From: Paratractidigestivibacter sp003150175
GTDB taxonomy: Bacteria > Actinomycetota > Coriobacteriia > Coriobacteriales > Atopobiaceae
Assembly: GCF_964283195.1 (NCBI RefSeq)
Contig: NZ_CAXYLH010000001.1
Length of the DNA stretch: 64,000 nucleotides
Strand: one strand, 5' to 3'
The position numbers and the translations under genes were made by a program. The notes beneath the pieces were generated by a model. The model saw nothing but the letters and a program-made list of their open reading frames with translations. It ran no database searches and had not been told where the DNA came from. Below are positions 63,412 to 64,000 of this stretch, one piece after another. Position 1 is the stretch's first letter. Every line of letters starts with the position of its first letter.

Positions 63412-63424
63412 GCGGCTTACCCTA

Positions 63425-63794
63425 GCCGTCGAAAGAGCAGGCGTTCGCGGTTCACGACGCCGCAGTAGATCGCTTTGGTGGCACCCCAGGTGTACGCGAT
63501 GAGGGGCTGCTCGACTCCGCGCTGGCAAGGTCCTTTGCCTCATTCGGCGGAAACGAGGCCTTTCCTGATGATATTTCCAAAGCTTGCGCCTTATGCCACG
63601 CCATCATTTCGAACCATCCTTTTGTCGACGGTAACAAACGCGCAGGTGCCGCCGTACTGGGCATGACACTGCGTGCAAATGGCGTGCAGTTCAAACCACG
63701 ACACACCGAGTTCTACGCCGCGATGATCGGAGTAGCGGCGGGTGACGTCTCGTTCGAATCACTTACAAAATGGGTTAAAAGCCAGGTTAGATAA
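63425..63794 (+). pseudogene. Doc-like (Fic fold) toxin without a usable start
   Basis: The frame reads KEQAFAVHDAAVDRFGGTPG, then VRDEGLLDSALARSF, and the Fic motif NHPFVDGNKRAGAA, ending KWVKSQVR-TAA. These are the Doc family features, including the conserved His and GNKR. An in-frame TAG at 63425-63427, inside what should be the first ten residues, cuts it from the GTG that overlaps the antitoxin stop, and no start codon follows before the conserved core. A one-base shift would restore the N terminus, so either the toxin is dead or the base call is wrong. Confidence 0.75.
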
Positions 63795-63826
63795 ATGATA
63801 TCTCAAGGAACGCACCGCAGGGATAG

Positions 63827-63931
63827 ATTGCCACCTCGTGCCTCATTCCCCTTTTGGTGCTCACCGCGTTCCTTTGGATGGGGCACTCGCTCATGGGCAT
63901 CGGCGTCTCCGTGTCGGCCAGCAGCCTGCGC
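63827..63931 (+). pseudogene. Fragment of a paralogue of the 60957-61832 membrane gene
   Basis: Thirty-five codons read IATSCLIPLLVLTAFLWMGH and continue SLMGIGVSVSASSLR. They align without gaps to the last helix of the minus-strand gene at 60957 (IVTSCVIPLLVLVAFLWLGH...) with 24 identities. A stop codon precedes and no similarity follows, so only this piece survives, on the opposite strand. Confidence 0.8.
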
Positions 63932-63993
63932 GGGAATCGGGGACCGTCGGTAAACGAGCCTCCGCGCTGCGCGGGAATCGGGGACCGTCGGTA
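63926..63993 (+). repeat. Direct repeat of 27 bp at the right edge
   Basis: The 27-mer beginning CTGCGCGGGAATCGGGGACC occurs at 63926-63952 and again at 63967-63993, exactly, separated by 14 bases. The spacing is too short for a CRISPR unit. The window ends seven bases later, so more copies may follow. Confidence 0.8.
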
Positions 63994-64000
63994 TCAAAAG

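Noticed and set aside
63926..63993. Possible CRISPR array start
   Set aside because: Only two repeats are visible and the spacer would be 14 bases, too short; no cas genes are in the window.

Overview
The window is a high-GC, gene-dense bacterial chromosome segment. The split purine genes, the ECF tryptophan transporter, TAT-type lipoproteins, a DUF5692 membrane protein and the abundance of intergenic palindromes fit the class Coriobacteriia best, closest in feel to Collinsella or a relative such as Enorma or Olsenella. That assignment is an inference from gene content and codon use; there is no rRNA here to confirm it, and I recognised no tRNA genes.

Left part (1-14.7 kb), mostly housekeeping: end of pdxS and pdxT (vitamin B6), panD, eno, a P2-type cation ATPase, a phosphofructokinase with pyrophosphate-type signatures, cutC, an MFS carrier, the ribosome-assembly GTPase engB/ysxC, a HAD phosphatase, a polar amino acid ABC importer behind a promoter with two matching operator-like palindromes, and mntP behind a yybP-ykoY manganese riboswitch.

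14.9-22.6 kb: the last two steps of IMP synthesis are split between a formyltransferase-only PurH and an archaeal-type IMP cyclohydrolase (PurO), led by a ZTP (pfl) riboswitch. A PIN-domain toxin-antitoxin pair, a previously easy-to-miss 27-residue membrane peptide that looks like a type I toxin, and a MacB/FtsX-like ABC exporter with a very long coiled-coil ectodomain follow.

22.8-34.5 kb: MFS carrier, DegV, an autoregulated MarR, DUF2798, an aminotransferase, a sugar-nucleotide reductase homologue, manA and deoC facing a GntR/UTRA regulator, then a complete ECF transporter (S component, fused double ATPase, T component) whose first gene sits behind a Trp-Trp-Trp leader peptide and an intrinsic terminator. 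This is a tryptophan attenuator driving a tryptophan-type ECF importer.

34.7-53 kb: zinc-ribbon/YARHG protein, lipoprotein amidase, CapA-like lipoprotein, asnS, pyrE, an AT-richer DUF559-like gene bracketed by four copies of one 15-bp motif, DUF5692 with TetR and nitroreductase, two large helicases (DUF3516 type and HelD type), a HAD phosphatase, a TetR regulator with a hairpin over its start region, and a stand-alone protein with a JetD-like (DUF2220) TOPRIM domain.

53.4-64 kb: small lipoproteins, a GGDEF protein that looks 5'-truncated, and a divergent glycan cluster (CsbB-like GT2, ChbG/YdjC deacetylase, YfhO). The last 2 kb is a decay zone: a histidine kinase with an internal deletion, a Phd/Doc-type pair whose toxin has lost its start, a fragment of a nearby membrane gene, and a direct repeat at the edge. 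Several dispersed palindromic repeat families run through the whole window, and the octamer TTCTTTGC/GCAAAGAA is strikingly over-represented.
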